This document shows, one piece after another, positions 1 to 10,200 of a stretch of 64,000 nt of DNA (position 1 is its first letter; each line of letters opens with the position of its first letter). A model generated the notes under the pieces. It searched no databases. It worked only from the letters and a program-made list of their open reading frames with translations, and was not told the DNA's origin. Made by a program: the position numbers and the translations under genes. Source of the stretch: Chlamydiales bacterium (lineage in GTDB: Bacteria > Chlamydiota > Chlamydiia > Chlamydiales > Criblamydiaceae); assembly GCA_024233575.1 (NCBI GenBank), contig JACKPN010000001.1, positions 1 through 64,000 of the forward strand, given 5' to 3'.

Positions 1-50
1 AAACGAGGAGCTATAATGGTATAGAGGATCATATAGAAGCGTGTGGAGGA

Positions 51-638
51 GTGATGAAAACAGTTAAGTTATTCATTATCATGATGATATTATCTACTTC
101 GCCCATAATGGCGGAAATTGAGAGGGTAACAATCCGCTGGAAACCGGCATTTTGCCCTGCCTCATGCGCTCAAGGGCTGGAAAAAAGCCTGTCCGGTATC
201 CGCGAAGTCGCCGAAGTCAACGTCCAACTTGAAGCCGGACAAGCAAACCTAAGGTGGAAACCAAATCAGAAATTCTCTTACGACCAGATCAACCGCGCAA
301 TGCGCATGATCGGCGTCAGCGTCCAGGAGATCAATGTTTCCGTCCGCGGAACGATTGAACATAGCTCCCGTGAAGTCGAACTGGTCTCCTTAGGGGACAA
401 CACCCGCTTTACCCTCCTCAGCCCTATACAACCTACTGTAGATCAATCGGTAGCGAGAAATAACCCTGAAAGCTATCAGCTAACGGAAAGCACACGGGAG
501 CGGCTGATCGCCGCCGAAAAAGATGACAGAATCATCACCATCCAAGGTCCGCTATTTGAGCCATTTCGTGCTCCCCCCCTCTATTTAATCATCCAACAAG
601 CCCAAATCCCTCCACCTACAGAAAAAGTAAAACGGTAG
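51..638 (+). CDS. Secreted HMA-fold (heavy-metal-associated-like) protein
   Basis: This is a 195-residue protein with an N-terminal signal peptide (short basic start, hydrophobic stretch IIMMILSTSP, then MAE), so it is probably exported. Residues about 25-95 follow the heavy-metal-associated fold pattern: a Cys-containing loop (CPASC), a helix ending in GI, a strand VNVQLEAGQANLRW, a second helix and IGVSV. Known HMA domains bind Cu or Zn through CxxC; here the spacing is CxxxC, so metal binding is an inference. The Pro-rich C-terminal 100 residues have no recognisable fold. GGAGGAG at 45-51 lies directly at the GTG (51) and ATG (54) starts, so either could be used. The frame is open to the window edge, but the signal peptide supports this start. 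Confidence 0.7.
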   Translation: MMKTVKLFIIMMILSTSPIMAEIERVTIRWKPAFCPASCAQGLEKSLSGIREVAEVNVQLEAGQANLRWKPNQKFSYDQINRAMRMIGVSVQEINVSVRGTIEHSSREVELVSLGDNTRFTLLSPIQPTVDQSVARNNPESYQLTESTRERLIAAEKDDRIITIQGPLFEPFRAPPLYLIIQQAQIPPPTEKVKR

Positions 639-702
639 TTTGACAGATTTCAAAAGGGTTGTTATTTAGAAAGTATGGCAAAGGACTGCCAAGGGAAGCG
701 CT

Positions 703-1917
703 ATGGAACCGGCAAAAGAGCTCTTCCTTTCCCTTCGACCTCCCGCTCTTGATAACGACTTACTCACATTAGAACAAAATGACAGCACTAACGAAAACAA
801 CTTGCCCATGTTCCGAACTGACGGCGTGGCAACAAAAACATTCAGCAAAGGGAATGGAAGAGTACAACAAGAGACACGTACAAATCTTAGGCGATCGCTA
901 GATAGCCTGAAGGATGCGTTATCCTATCAGAAAACTCCCGCATATCACATGCCGGAGATCTCAAAAAATGTCTTAGAGTTCGATTATGATCCCACGCCCA
1001 CCGATCTAGTGGCAGCGCAGAAGATGCTAAAAAAAATGAGCCGCGAGCTGATACGAAAAAAACGGTCGCAAGCGGAACAGCGCAAGCGGTGCTGCGATAC
1101 CATGCAGCAGCTGGGACAGCATCAATGCTCGAAAACGCTGGAACAGCGTCAAGGATACCCTTGGGATCGTATCGTAAAAATGGCCGCTCCATTACTCGTT
1201 GAGCAGCTCACCGAGCTAGGCCTCTTGATCGACATGTTATCCATCTCCGACAAAAAAACAGTAATGGAAGCTGCCTTTAGAATCTGCGAAGATAGAAGTA
1301 ATGCGATAGACCTTCTTGCAAAGTTGATCTACTTTGCCGACCGCGATCCTCAAACGCTTGCCAGAAAAATTGCGGATAAAAAATACCATGAGGGGATTAA
1401 TTGGATCAATCGACGGTTCGACAATATCCTCTATCGTTTGAACAACCGGCTTGACCTCCACTACTACAACCATCAAAAGACCGGCGTACACAATCCGCTG
1501 ATTGCGCTATACACCAAGCTTGCCTATGAATCAGCAACTCTGCTGATGACAAAGCGTGGAACGGTAAATATCGGCCTGAAAGACTGCATCCTCAAAAGCT
1601 GTCTCTCTTCCCCAAAAAATCCATTGAACCATGAGATCGATTTAGTCAAGACGCTTAATCTGCTCTCTTGGTACCCTCAATTTCGCGAACTTTTTCGCCA
1701 AGTGAGAAAACCGGTCTCGCAAAATAGCGCAGCAGCGAAAATCATCAGAATTCAATGTGGACTGCCAATAGATGCACCGGTTACAAGACACCATGCACGC
1801 ATCACCGCATTGACCGCTTTATTATCGCATTTACGGCAAGGACCTGTTTCTTGCTCTAGCTTTGCCACCCTTAGCGATCATTCTGCTTTCGTCGCACCTT
1901 CAGCAATGTATGACTGA
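703..1917 (+). CDS. Orphan protein of unknown function (404 aa)
   Basis: I do not recognise this protein. It is 404 residues, largely helical, rich in Lys, Arg and Gln between residues 100 and 150, with no signal peptide or membrane segment. The coding frame is uninterrupted and the gene lies on the same strand as the next two. Its stop (1915-1917) overlaps the likely start of the next gene (ATG 1910) by 8 bases, which suggests translational coupling. A cytosolic or secreted effector role is possible but nothing in the sequence proves it. Confidence 0.6.
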   Translation: MEPAKELFLSLRPPALDNDLLTLEQNDSTNENNLPMFRTDGVATKTFSKGNGRVQQETRTNLRRSLDSLKDALSYQKTPAYHMPEISKNVLEFDYDPTPTDLVAAQKMLKKMSRELIRKKRSQAEQRKRCCDTMQQLGQHQCSKTLEQRQGYPWDRIVKMAAPLLVEQLTELGLLIDMLSISDKKTVMEAAFRICEDRSNAIDLLAKLIYFADRDPQTLARKIADKKYHEGINWINRRFDNILYRLNNRLDLHYYNHQKTGVHNPLIALYTKLAYESATLLMTKRGTVNIGLKDCILKSCLSSPKNPLNHEIDLVKTLNLLSWYPQFRELFRQVRKPVSQNSAAAKIIRIQCGLPIDAPVTRHHARITALTALLSHLRQGPVSCSSFATLSDHSAFVAPSAMYD

Positions 1918-3676
1918 CTTCACCTCATTGCTGTCAAGCAGCAAGCTAACCAGACAAATCAATGGCATCGCCTATGATTTTCCCTTTCTGCTGCATATGG
2001 GTGTCTCGCAGCTGAACACCACACTTTTTGTCGACCACCTTGGCAACATCCAGGGTGCGGGACAAATCTACGACAATCCCGGTATCGTAGCAGCTTGCCA
2101 TGCCATCGGCATCAGCGATAACATGGGGGCTGTCCTCAACTTGCTTAAAACGTCCTTCGGCGACAACCCACATAACCCGCAATATTACAAAAGCTTTACC
2201 ATTAAAGACTTGTTGATCGCTTTGATCAAACAACATTACGGTACGGAAAATCAAGAGGATCCCAAAATCAGAAAGCTCTATTGCCTTGCCGCCTATGCCT
2301 TTCAGTCGCAAACCAATAATCCTCTGCTCCGGGCATGGGAAAATGCCATTGCCGGAATGGCGGAAGCACAAGAAAGCAGCATGATCAAGCCGGCCGTTAT
2401 TAACACAACACTAAAAGCGGCGTTATCTCCAATCAAACTAAACGTCAATGAATCCCTTTTCACTGCTATTTATAGCAAATTACAACGCGAACTGTTGAAG
2501 CGTACCTACCTCAACTATGATCCTAACATTCCCTACCTGAACATCAGCAAAGACCAACACTCTTCAGAGGGCGGCTTTATTCTTTATGACAAAAACAACA
2601 GTGCTCGTACACGGGGATGGATACGGGTCGACACTCCTGAGCGTTACCAGGAGTTCACTATCCGTGCCGTTGCCGATGCTGAAGCGCTCATGATCAATCA
2701 ATGCAAAAATGAGAAAGAAGCGGCAAAAATCCGATACTCCTTCTCACACATCATGGACTTTGTCAAAACAGACAACTTCCTGATCAAGGCGTTGGAAATC
2801 TATTACAAAGACAACATCAAAAAACCCAACCCTCTCGGAAATTGGATTACCCTGCCGCATACTCCTTGGAGAACCATCAGCGGAAATTTTGCCCAACGGG
2901 TTCGCGAAGTGTATATGGAAGACCTCTCACCGTATGCAACGCATAAATTTGTCCCTAACACCGCCATGCATCTATTGAAAACGTTGACCTCCCTAATAAA
3001 TAATCACTCCGATGAGGAAAAGCATCGCTTTAGACGGAACCCCCACAGCCGCGTTCCCGTCTATACTACGGTACATGCCTTTTCACTGACATTTGGTCAT
3101 CCGAGTATTAATAAACTTCTTGATGACGGCTGCGATCAAGATTCTTGGATTCAGAATCAAGTGATCATTCCAGGGCAAGAAATCGCTAACTCACTGATCG
3201 ACGACAATCTAAAAAACAATCTCATCCAGTTCGCCGCTGAACAGTTGATTTCGCCGGCGCACAAACAAGACCTATTCATACATAGCAATAAAATCCCTGG
3301 TACCATCTCAATTCGCTCGTTCCGAAAGTGCCTATTGCAAATGCTGACCATATTAGACAAAAAAGGACAAGAAGCAGAACAGGAACGCGCACATCTGCTC
3401 GATTGCTTTCTCTGCGAAAACCTTCCTGAAGAGCTGAAAAAACAGTGGGAACGGACAGCCGTCCACTTCGCCGATACCAACTGGCATGAAGATATTTACG
3501 ACCTGCATTACTGCTTTGCCGTCCATCCGGGAACCGGGAGTCTTTCTATTTTCCAAGCTTTTGATATAGGGTCACATATGATTCCTATTAAAGAAGAGGA
3601 ATTCCTAAATCAAGAATGGGAGGTCTTTCCTTCCCACAAGCATGTTCTACCAAGGGCCGATCATGAATTGGTGTAG
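1910..3676 (+). CDS. Large orphan protein, coupled to the upstream gene
   Basis: This is a soluble protein of about 588 residues that I do not recognise. The frame is open from a TTG at 1862, but I chose ATG 1910 because it forms an ATGACTGA overlap with the stop of the preceding gene, a typical coupling arrangement. It has no signal peptide, membrane segment or coiled coil. It appears to be an alpha/beta protein with aromatic-rich stretches and several short His- and Trp-containing motifs. Its neighbours on the same strand are also orphans, so this may be a lineage-specific operon. Confidence 0.6.
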   Translation: MTDFTSLLSSSKLTRQINGIAYDFPFLLHMGVSQLNTTLFVDHLGNIQGAGQIYDNPGIVAACHAIGISDNMGAVLNLLKTSFGDNPHNPQYYKSFTIKDLLIALIKQHYGTENQEDPKIRKLYCLAAYAFQSQTNNPLLRAWENAIAGMAEAQESSMIKPAVINTTLKAALSPIKLNVNESLFTAIYSKLQRELLKRTYLNYDPNIPYLNISKDQHSSEGGFILYDKNNSARTRGWIRVDTPERYQEFTIRAVADAEALMINQCKNEKEAAKIRYSFSHIMDFVKTDNFLIKALEIYYKDNIKKPNPLGNWITLPHTPWRTISGNFAQRVREVYMEDLSPYATHKFVPNTAMHLLKTLTSLINNHSDEEKHRFRRNPHSRVPVYTTVHAFSLTFGHPSINKLLDDGCDQDSWIQNQVIIPGQEIANSLIDDNLKNNLIQFAAEQLISPAHKQDLFIHSNKIPGTISIRSFRKCLLQMLTILDKKGQEAEQERAHLLDCFLCENLPEELKKQWERTAVHFADTNWHEDIYDLHYCFAVHPGTGSLSIFQAFDIGSHMIPIKEEEFLNQEWEVFPSHKHVLPRADHELV

Positions 3677-3789
3677 TAAAAAAAAGATTGATCATCCAGA
3701 ATGCGCAAATAAAGAAAGGAGACCGCTTTTTGCGTATCTGTACTTTGTTTCCATCTTCAACGCCAAACCTTGGTTATGAAGGAGAATTG

Positions 3790-4185
3790 ATGACCAAAGA
3801 ACAGGAGATAATCACTGTCGATATCTGCGGGCATCAGGGACGTTGCTTGATGGATCAGAAACACGTTGTGAAAATCCATGTCGAGAATAAAATTTATGAT
3901 AATATTCCCGACCTTCTTACTTCATATCCCGAACTCAAAAATACTCCTACGGAATTGGCCTTCATTGCCAACGCTTTATTCAAAGGCAATCAATACACCT
4001 GCCTGGATGAGTCCGACGAAGAATTTCCAGATTTTGACACGAGCAGGGTTTCACCGCCTCATCTCAGCGATGATGAAAATGAGATCCGTTTTTTCGCAAA
4101 AACCGATCTGAATATTCCTTTCGAAGCTTGTGTTAACTTAATAAAAAAGAGCGGAAGCTACATTCAGTTGAATGAATTGGATTAA
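3790..4185 (+). CDS. Small acidic orphan protein
   Basis: This is a 131-residue protein of unknown function, acidic in its C-terminal half (DESDEEFPDFD, then DDENE). I prefer ATG 3790 because AAGGAG lies 6 bases upstream; the frame remains open to a TTG at 3688, which would add 34 residues. It follows the previous orphan gene on the same strand and may be cotranscribed. Its 3' end overlaps the end of the convergent gene by 4 bases. Confidence 0.5.
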   Translation: MTKEQEIITVDICGHQGRCLMDQKHVVKIHVENKIYDNIPDLLTSYPELKNTPTELAFIANALFKGNQYTCLDESDEEFPDFDTSRVSPPHLSDDENEIRFFAKTDLNIPFEACVNLIKKSGSYIQLNELD

Positions 4186-7127
4186 TTCTCCACTGACTGC
4201 GCGCAGCGGAAACCGGTATCGCGATTATGATAGTCGCGATCGCCGCTAAGACGCAGACGCTCATCGAAAGACAATACCCCGTCATCATCCATCAGTACCC
4301 ACTCATTGATCGTGCCATCCTCATCGATGAGCATCGCATCGGCAGCGCGAACCCATTCATCTTTGGTAGGCAAACGCTTTCCGGCCCAAGCGGCATACGC
4401 CAGAGCGTCATTGTATGAAACGTTGACAACAGGATTATCTTCTTGATTTTCAGGAATCTGACCATCCTTCCAATGTGGAGGAGCCGCATGCCCCGTGTCT
4501 CGAACAAAACGCGCATACTGTTTGTTGGTCACCTCGCGCTTATCAATATAATATGAAGGGACTTTGACGAGAACGACCGGCGTCGCCGATGTTGGCAACA
4601 AGGTGCCTGTAATCTCCTGACTATCAATACCTTCTTGAGAATAGATCTTTCCGGGGAAATGAGGGAGATACTCCTCTGCAACAAGAGCCATTTCAGCATC
4701 TTGGTAAGTTAACCCGCTTTGGGCAGCGTCTTGTGTTTCGAACCTTTCTTCACCGCGGTAGGCGATGACAGTCTCTTCATCATCTTCAGCTAAAAGCTGA
4801 GCAAGAACCTCGATCGCCTCTTTACTGACGTTAAATTCATTCAACGCAATAGGATCGTCGATTTCTTCAGGTTCAGCACTACATGCTTCAGTGATCAAGT
4901 CGCGAATGATCGTCTCCAGATAACCTAGCTTCTTTTCCCACTCGAAGCTATGTCTGACATCAGCAATACGCTCATGGGAAAGAGCGTCATAAGAATCTTC
5001 GGAAACCAAAGCCTCCATTTCAAAATATAGTTCGCCATTTAAAGCAAGAGACTCGGCGATATCTGTGATCTTCTTTAGATTAAGAGAGACATGGTCAGCA
5101 CTCATCAGCTCGCCTGCATTTTCCATCATATCCATCGCATCGAGCATGACTGCCAGGTCAACGGCGACCTGCTCCTTTTCTTGCTCCATTTCTTTGGAGC
5201 GCTCACGATCTTCGTTAACAAAAGACTCATGAACCTCTTTGACAACAGTGGGCCTTAGGGCGAAGACGCGTATCGGTTCAAAATGCTCGTCATCGTCGCC
5301 TTTCTTCTTAGGCGCCGCAGCGCTGAATGTATAATCGTCGCTATCCTCTTCGTCAGTTTCGACCACATCATCACTGCCGTCGAAGATAAAATCCTCACCG
5401 GCGGTTTCGACGGACCCCACATCTTCGCTTGCTAGAGCTTCCCCTAGGGAAGCGATCATTTGCGGCGTCATTCTCTCAAGTTTTGCCAAGACCATGTCTT
5501 CCTGTCGCGATTCGGCAAGAAGCATCATCCACGAATCAATCATCAAACTTTCGACAGCAAGAGCGCCCTCCGCCTCTCCCATGGTATCAATAGCCTTCTG
5601 AGAAATAACGGCAGCAGCGCACGCTCCATCAAGAGAAATAGAACCGATTTCTTCAAAAGTATCGGAGTGGGCGACCATGACGCCAGGCGTTAAACTTGCA
5701 TAATAAATCTCATTGTCTGCGCGGCCGAAACTTGCGAGCACTTCACGATCCTTCTGGGTGATGACATGCATCCACGAATCGATCATAATACTGTCAACGA
5801 TCAAGGTATTCTCAAGTTGATTGACCTGCTCAATACGACTTTCCGGAACGACAGCTGCTGCTATCGCGCCATCGAGTAACGGTTCCACGATAGCGGCGCC
5901 GGCAGCATAAGCGGACGTATGTCTTTTTGTAGGCGATGAAGCGACAGCTCCTGGGAAGGTCTCTGTCCCTAACGAGAACAAGCCGCCTGCAGGATGTTCC
6001 ATTTCCGTAATGATAGCAGCGGCCAGAGCGCCATCAAGGGAAGGTTCGGAAATATGGGCGCCAATGGCAAACATTGAAGCGTGATTGTTAGTCTCCATGC
6101 CGGCAGCAGCGCCGGGAAGAGCTCCGTCGGCAAAGGTAATTGACGCCTGGGGCACCATAGCCATCCATGATTCGATCATCAAGCCATCAACAATTAAGGT
6201 ATGTTCATGCTGATCCATAGATTCTATAGTTTGCTGAGAAATGACCGTTGCAGCGAACGCCCCCTCGAGAGAAGGATTTTTCTTTCCAAGGCCAGCGGCA
6301 AATAAAGGAGAAAGCCGCTTAAAATGGTCCGCCCCACTGCCACTCGTCGCAACACCGGGAGAAAATTCTTTTTTTACAAAGTCACCCAAGGCCGCATATG
6401 TTTCGCGCATCGCATATTCCTGGATTTGTCCACACCCCTCTTTTTCCAAACGGGCAATCTGATTCCAGGGAAGGCGCAGCGTTTGTCCGCTCTTTGGGAC
6501 AAGCACTTCGACGTCATGATCTTTGACAAAACAAGCATCAAGCCGCTCTGTTTTTCCGTTCTTCCGCACATACAACGTACCGTCTTGAGAAAAGGTCACA
6601 ATTGATGCGGAGTCAACCATCTGCTCGCGCCATCCATCGCCGACAACAACAAATGGCGATAGCAGTTCCACCATAAGCTGATGGCCGTTAGCCATTTGAA
6701 GTGCATAATAATTGCCGCGGCAGTGCATGCCATCACCATTGTTTTTCAGCACAAGGGCACGTATGCGGTCGGCAGCGATCTCTTCACCGCCAAAACGAAC
6801 CGTACCACCTTGTTTTTCTGCAAGATAGGTTCTTCCGTCGACAGTAATGTACTGGATTGTCGCACCTCCAGACTGAGGCATGATAACCATCGCGATCTCG
6901 TCAGGAGTGAAGTGGAGATTCCCAAAAGGATAGTGCAGTGCTGGCAAACGGTCGACATGGCCATGAAGGGTTGTGCCATCGCGAAGGATCAAGCAGTCGT
7001 GGCGGCAGTTGCGAATCCCCTGTATCTCGTTCCAGCTCGGTACGGAACACAGCGGCTGTTGTCCCGGCGCACTTGCCTGTATGGCAACAGTACTACATAA
7101 ACATGCTGCGGCTACCCACTTCTTCAT
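4182..7127 (-). CDS. Exported repeat protein with C-terminal FGE/sulfatase-modifying-factor-like domain
   Basis: This is a protein of about 981 residues. The chosen ATG (7127) has GGGAG 7 bases upstream and gives a clear signal peptide (MKKWVAAACLCSTVAIQASA); the frame opens 11 codons earlier. Residues about 285-540 hold four degenerate copies of a unit with LDGA-x-AAAVI; three copies continue to a segment ending (I/M)(D/E)SWM. An acidic stretch and a Lys/Glu-rich helical region follow. The last about 140 residues resemble the FGE-sulfatase fold: YYIDKREVTNKQYARFV, VVNVSYNDALAYAAWAGKRLP and a terminal GFRCA. The usual middle of that fold (YPWG region) and a second active-site Cys are missing, so catalysis is unlikely. 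FGE-like domains occur on other chlamydial proteins such as Pkn1. Its location is probably periplasmic or outer surface. Confidence 0.75.
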   Translation of the reverse strand: MKKWVAAACLCSTVAIQASAPGQQPLCSVPSWNEIQGIRNCRHDCLILRDGTTLHGHVDRLPALHYPFGNLHFTPDEIAMVIMPQSGGATIQYITVDGRTYLAEKQGGTVRFGGEEIAADRIRALVLKNNGDGMHCRGNYYALQMANGHQLMVELLSPFVVVGDGWREQMVDSASIVTFSQDGTLYVRKNGKTERLDACFVKDHDVEVLVPKSGQTLRLPWNQIARLEKEGCGQIQEYAMRETYAALGDFVKKEFSPGVATSGSGADHFKRLSPLFAAGLGKKNPSLEGAFAATVISQQTIESMDQHEHTLIVDGLMIESWMAMVPQASITFADGALPGAAAGMETNNHASMFAIGAHISEPSLDGALAAAIITEMEHPAGGLFSLGTETFPGAVASSPTKRHTSAYAAGAAIVEPLLDGAIAAAVVPESRIEQVNQLENTLIVDSIMIDSWMHVITQKDREVLASFGRADNEIYYASLTPGVMVAHSDTFEEIGSISLDGACAAAVISQKAIDTMGEAEGALAVESLMIDSWMMLLAESRQEDMVLAKLERMTPQMIASLGEALASEDVGSVETAGEDFIFDGSDDVVETDEEDSDDYTFSAAAPKKKGDDDEHFEPIRVFALRPTVVKEVHESFVNEDRERSKEMEQEKEQVAVDLAVMLDAMDMMENAGELMSADHVSLNLKKITDIAESLALNGELYFEMEALVSEDSYDALSHERIADVRHSFEWEKKLGYLETIIRDLITEACSAEPEEIDDPIALNEFNVSKEAIEVLAQLLAEDDEETVIAYRGEERFETQDAAQSGLTYQDAEMALVAEEYLPHFPGKIYSQEGIDSQEITGTLLPTSATPVVLVKVPSYYIDKREVTNKQYARFVRDTGHAAPPHWKDGQIPENQEDNPVVNVSYNDALAYAAWAGKRLPTKDEWVRAADAMLIDEDGTINEWVLMDDDGVLSFDERLRLSGDRDYHNRDTGFRCAQSVEN
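5516..6270 (-). repeat. Degenerate internal protein repeats (LDGA ... SWM units)
   Basis: Within the exported protein encoded at 4182-7127, four units begin with (S/L)LxGAxAAxVI. Three of these units continue to (V/I)D/ESxMI(D/E)SWM about 25 residues later, and the other is shorter. They are clear at protein level but diverged at DNA level, so they look like an old internal amplification. Confidence 0.6.
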
Positions 7128-7238
7128 TGATCGCTCCCATTCATTGTTCGCTTGCATCATTAACAGTCACAAACTATACTTCCATGTGTTGTAACGACTC
7201 ATTAAATTTTATATACCCTCCAAGCCAATAATGATAAA

Positions 7239-10200
7239 GTGAATAATCGAAAGATTATTTTAAAAAAGGTCGAGGTACATAACCTCAAGTCTGTCGATCT
7301 CTCTTTGGAAAGCAATGAACTCATCGTGTTCACCGGCGTTTCCGGATCGGGAAAGTCTTCGCTTGCTTTCGATACGCTTTATGTCGAAGGACAGCGTCGC
7401 TATATTGAATCGCTGTCTACCTTTGCCCGCCGCCAGCTTGGCGAGATGAGCAAACCGCAACTCGAAGACGCTTCGGGAATCACCCCAACCATCTCCATCG
7501 AACAAAAGACCGCCGGCAGAAATCCGCGATCGACCGTGGGCACCATGACCGAAGTGTACGACTATCTTCGTGTTCTCTATGCACGGATTGGCGAACCTCA
7601 CTGTCCTGTCAGCGGCGAACCGGTAGCTCCCCAAAGCAAAGAACGTATCATCCGCATGGCGCAGCAGTATCCCGAAGAAAGCAAGCTGATCGTTATGGCT
7701 CCTTTCGCCAGAGGTAAAAAAGCGGAATTCAAGGAAGATTTTCTAGAGTTGCTGCGCAAAGGATACATGCGCGCCCGCGTTGACGGCGCCATCATCAACC
7801 TGAATGACACTCCTGTACTCGACGGCAACGTTGCCCACGATGTCGATGTCGTGATCGACAGAATCAAAGTCGATAAGCAGAGCCATTCGCGCATCGCCGA
7901 AGGCGTGATCAATGCGCTCACCGTCGGTAACGGCGTTTGCATTATCCAGGATGCCGACACGGAAAAAGAACAGCTGTTCTCGATGCACGCCTATTCGCCA
8001 AAATCGGGAATTTCGTACACCTCACTCGAACCTCACGACTTCTCTTTCAACAGCCCTTCCGGAGCGTGCGAACGTTGCAACGGCATGGGTACGACCAACG
8101 AGTTCGACCTTGATAAGGTGATCGATCCTAACCTCAGCATTGCCGACGATTGCTGCAGCATCGCCAGCTCCTATGAAACCGTCCGCTATGGAAACATCTA
8201 CGACAACCTCGCGCGATTATATGATTTCAAGGTCACTACCCCTTGGAAGAAGCTATCTGCCAAAGCGAAGCAAGTGTACCTTTACGGCACAGAAAAAAAA
8301 TGGACGCGCATGCAATTTGTCCACCCCGTGACCGGAGCGCGCTGGGTCGACCATGTACGTTGGCGCGGCGTTCTTTATGATGCGCATACGCGCTTTGCCG
8401 AAGCAAAAAGCGAGCGCTATCGTACCAAGATGCAGAAGCTGATGCACAAGCAGACATGCCCCGAATGCCATGGCGAACGCCTAAAACCTTACCCTGCAGC
8501 AACGCTTGTCGGCAAGAAGCGTATCAGCGAAGTTGCCTCAATGACCATCGCCGACGCTCTTTCTTTCTTTGACAAGCTGAGACTCGACAAACAGGAACGC
8601 ATCATCGCTGAAGAACTTCTGAAAGAGATCCGCGAGAGGCTGCGCTTTCTCAACGAAGTCGGCCTTCATTATCTGACCCTAGACCGCACAGCGCCGACGC
8701 TGTCAGGCGGCGAAGCGCAGCGCGTCCGCCTTGCCAGCCAGATCGGATGCGGCCTGGTAGGTATCACCTATATTCTGGATGAGCCGTCGATCGGTCTGCA
8801 CCCTCGCGACAATACTAAATTGATCGGCACACTCAAACATCTGCGGGATATGGGAAACACCGTCATCGTCGTTGAGCATGATGAAGAGACAATCTGGGCG
8901 GCCGACAGAGTCGTGGACTTTGGTCCCGGTCCCGGCGTGCATGGCGGCACCATCGTTGTCCACGGCACCGTCCCCCAGCTCGTTCGCAGCAAGAAGTCGC
9001 TCACCGCCGATTATCTTACCGGCAGACGTGCCATTGCTATTCCCGAAAAGCGCAAAAAGCCCGGGAAAGAGACGATCAAGATTCTCGGCGCCCGCCATCA
9101 CAACCTGAAAAACATCAATGTAACGATTCCTCTTGGCATCTTCGTTGCCATCACCGGCGTCTCCGGCTCCGGCAAGTCGTCGCTGATCACCGAAATCCTC
9201 TACCCCGCCATTGCCAACGCCCTGCACCATGCCGAACATACCGTCGGTGCGCACAAAAAGATTGAAGGCTTGGACAACATCGACAAAGTGATCGCCATCG
9301 ACCAGTCGCCGATAGGCAGGAACCCGCGCTCCAATCCCGCCACCTACATCAAAGTATTCGACGAGATCCGCGACCTCTTCGCCAAGCTTCCGGAAAGTCA
9401 GGCGCGCGGCTACAAAGCGGGACGGTTCAGCTTCAACGTCCATGAAGGTTCCTGCATGCAATGCTCCGGCATGGGAATGATCAAAATCGACATGGACTTT
9501 ATGGAAGACGACTGGGTCGAGTGTCCCCTCTGCAAAGGACACCGCTTCGACAAAGAAACCCTGACCGTTCTCTATAAAGGGAAGAACATCTATGACGTCC
9601 TTGAAATGGACGTCGATGAAGCGCTCGACCATTTCAACGCCGTACCCTCCATCCGCCACAAGCTGGAGACGCTTCAAAAGGTAGGGATGGGATACATCAA
9701 AATCGGCCAGTCGTCAACGACGCTGTCGGGCGGCGAAGCGCAACGGATCAAGCTGGCCAAAGAGTTGGTACGTCCGGCAACGGGACGCACGCTCTATATC
9801 TTCGACGAGCCGACCACAGGACTCCACTTTCACGACATCGCCCATCTCCTCGTCGTGTTCCATGAACTTGTCGAAAGAGGCAATACGCTGATCGTCATCG
9901 AACACAATATGGACGTCGTCAAAACGGCAGATTGGATCATCGACCTCGGACCTGAAGGTGGCGAAGGCGGAGGACGCATCGTCGCCAAGGGCGCTCCCGA
10001 AAAAATCGCCGAAATGGACACTCCCACCGGCGTTGCCGTCCATGAAGCCCTCTACCGCGATCACGAAGCAAACATCAAGCAAGCGCTCCGCAATGCGAAA
10101 ACGCAGAAACAGCGCGAACGCAAGCGCCACGATGCGGAGATCCACAAAATCAGCGTCACTGCTGCTGAACAGAACAATTTAAAACATCTCTCAGTTTCGA

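Noticed and set aside
8703..9677. Long open frame of 324 codons antisense to uvrA
   Set aside because: It lies entirely inside the well-supported uvrA gene, has low-complexity Gly/Asp/Val/Phe composition typical of an antisense frame, and resembles no family.
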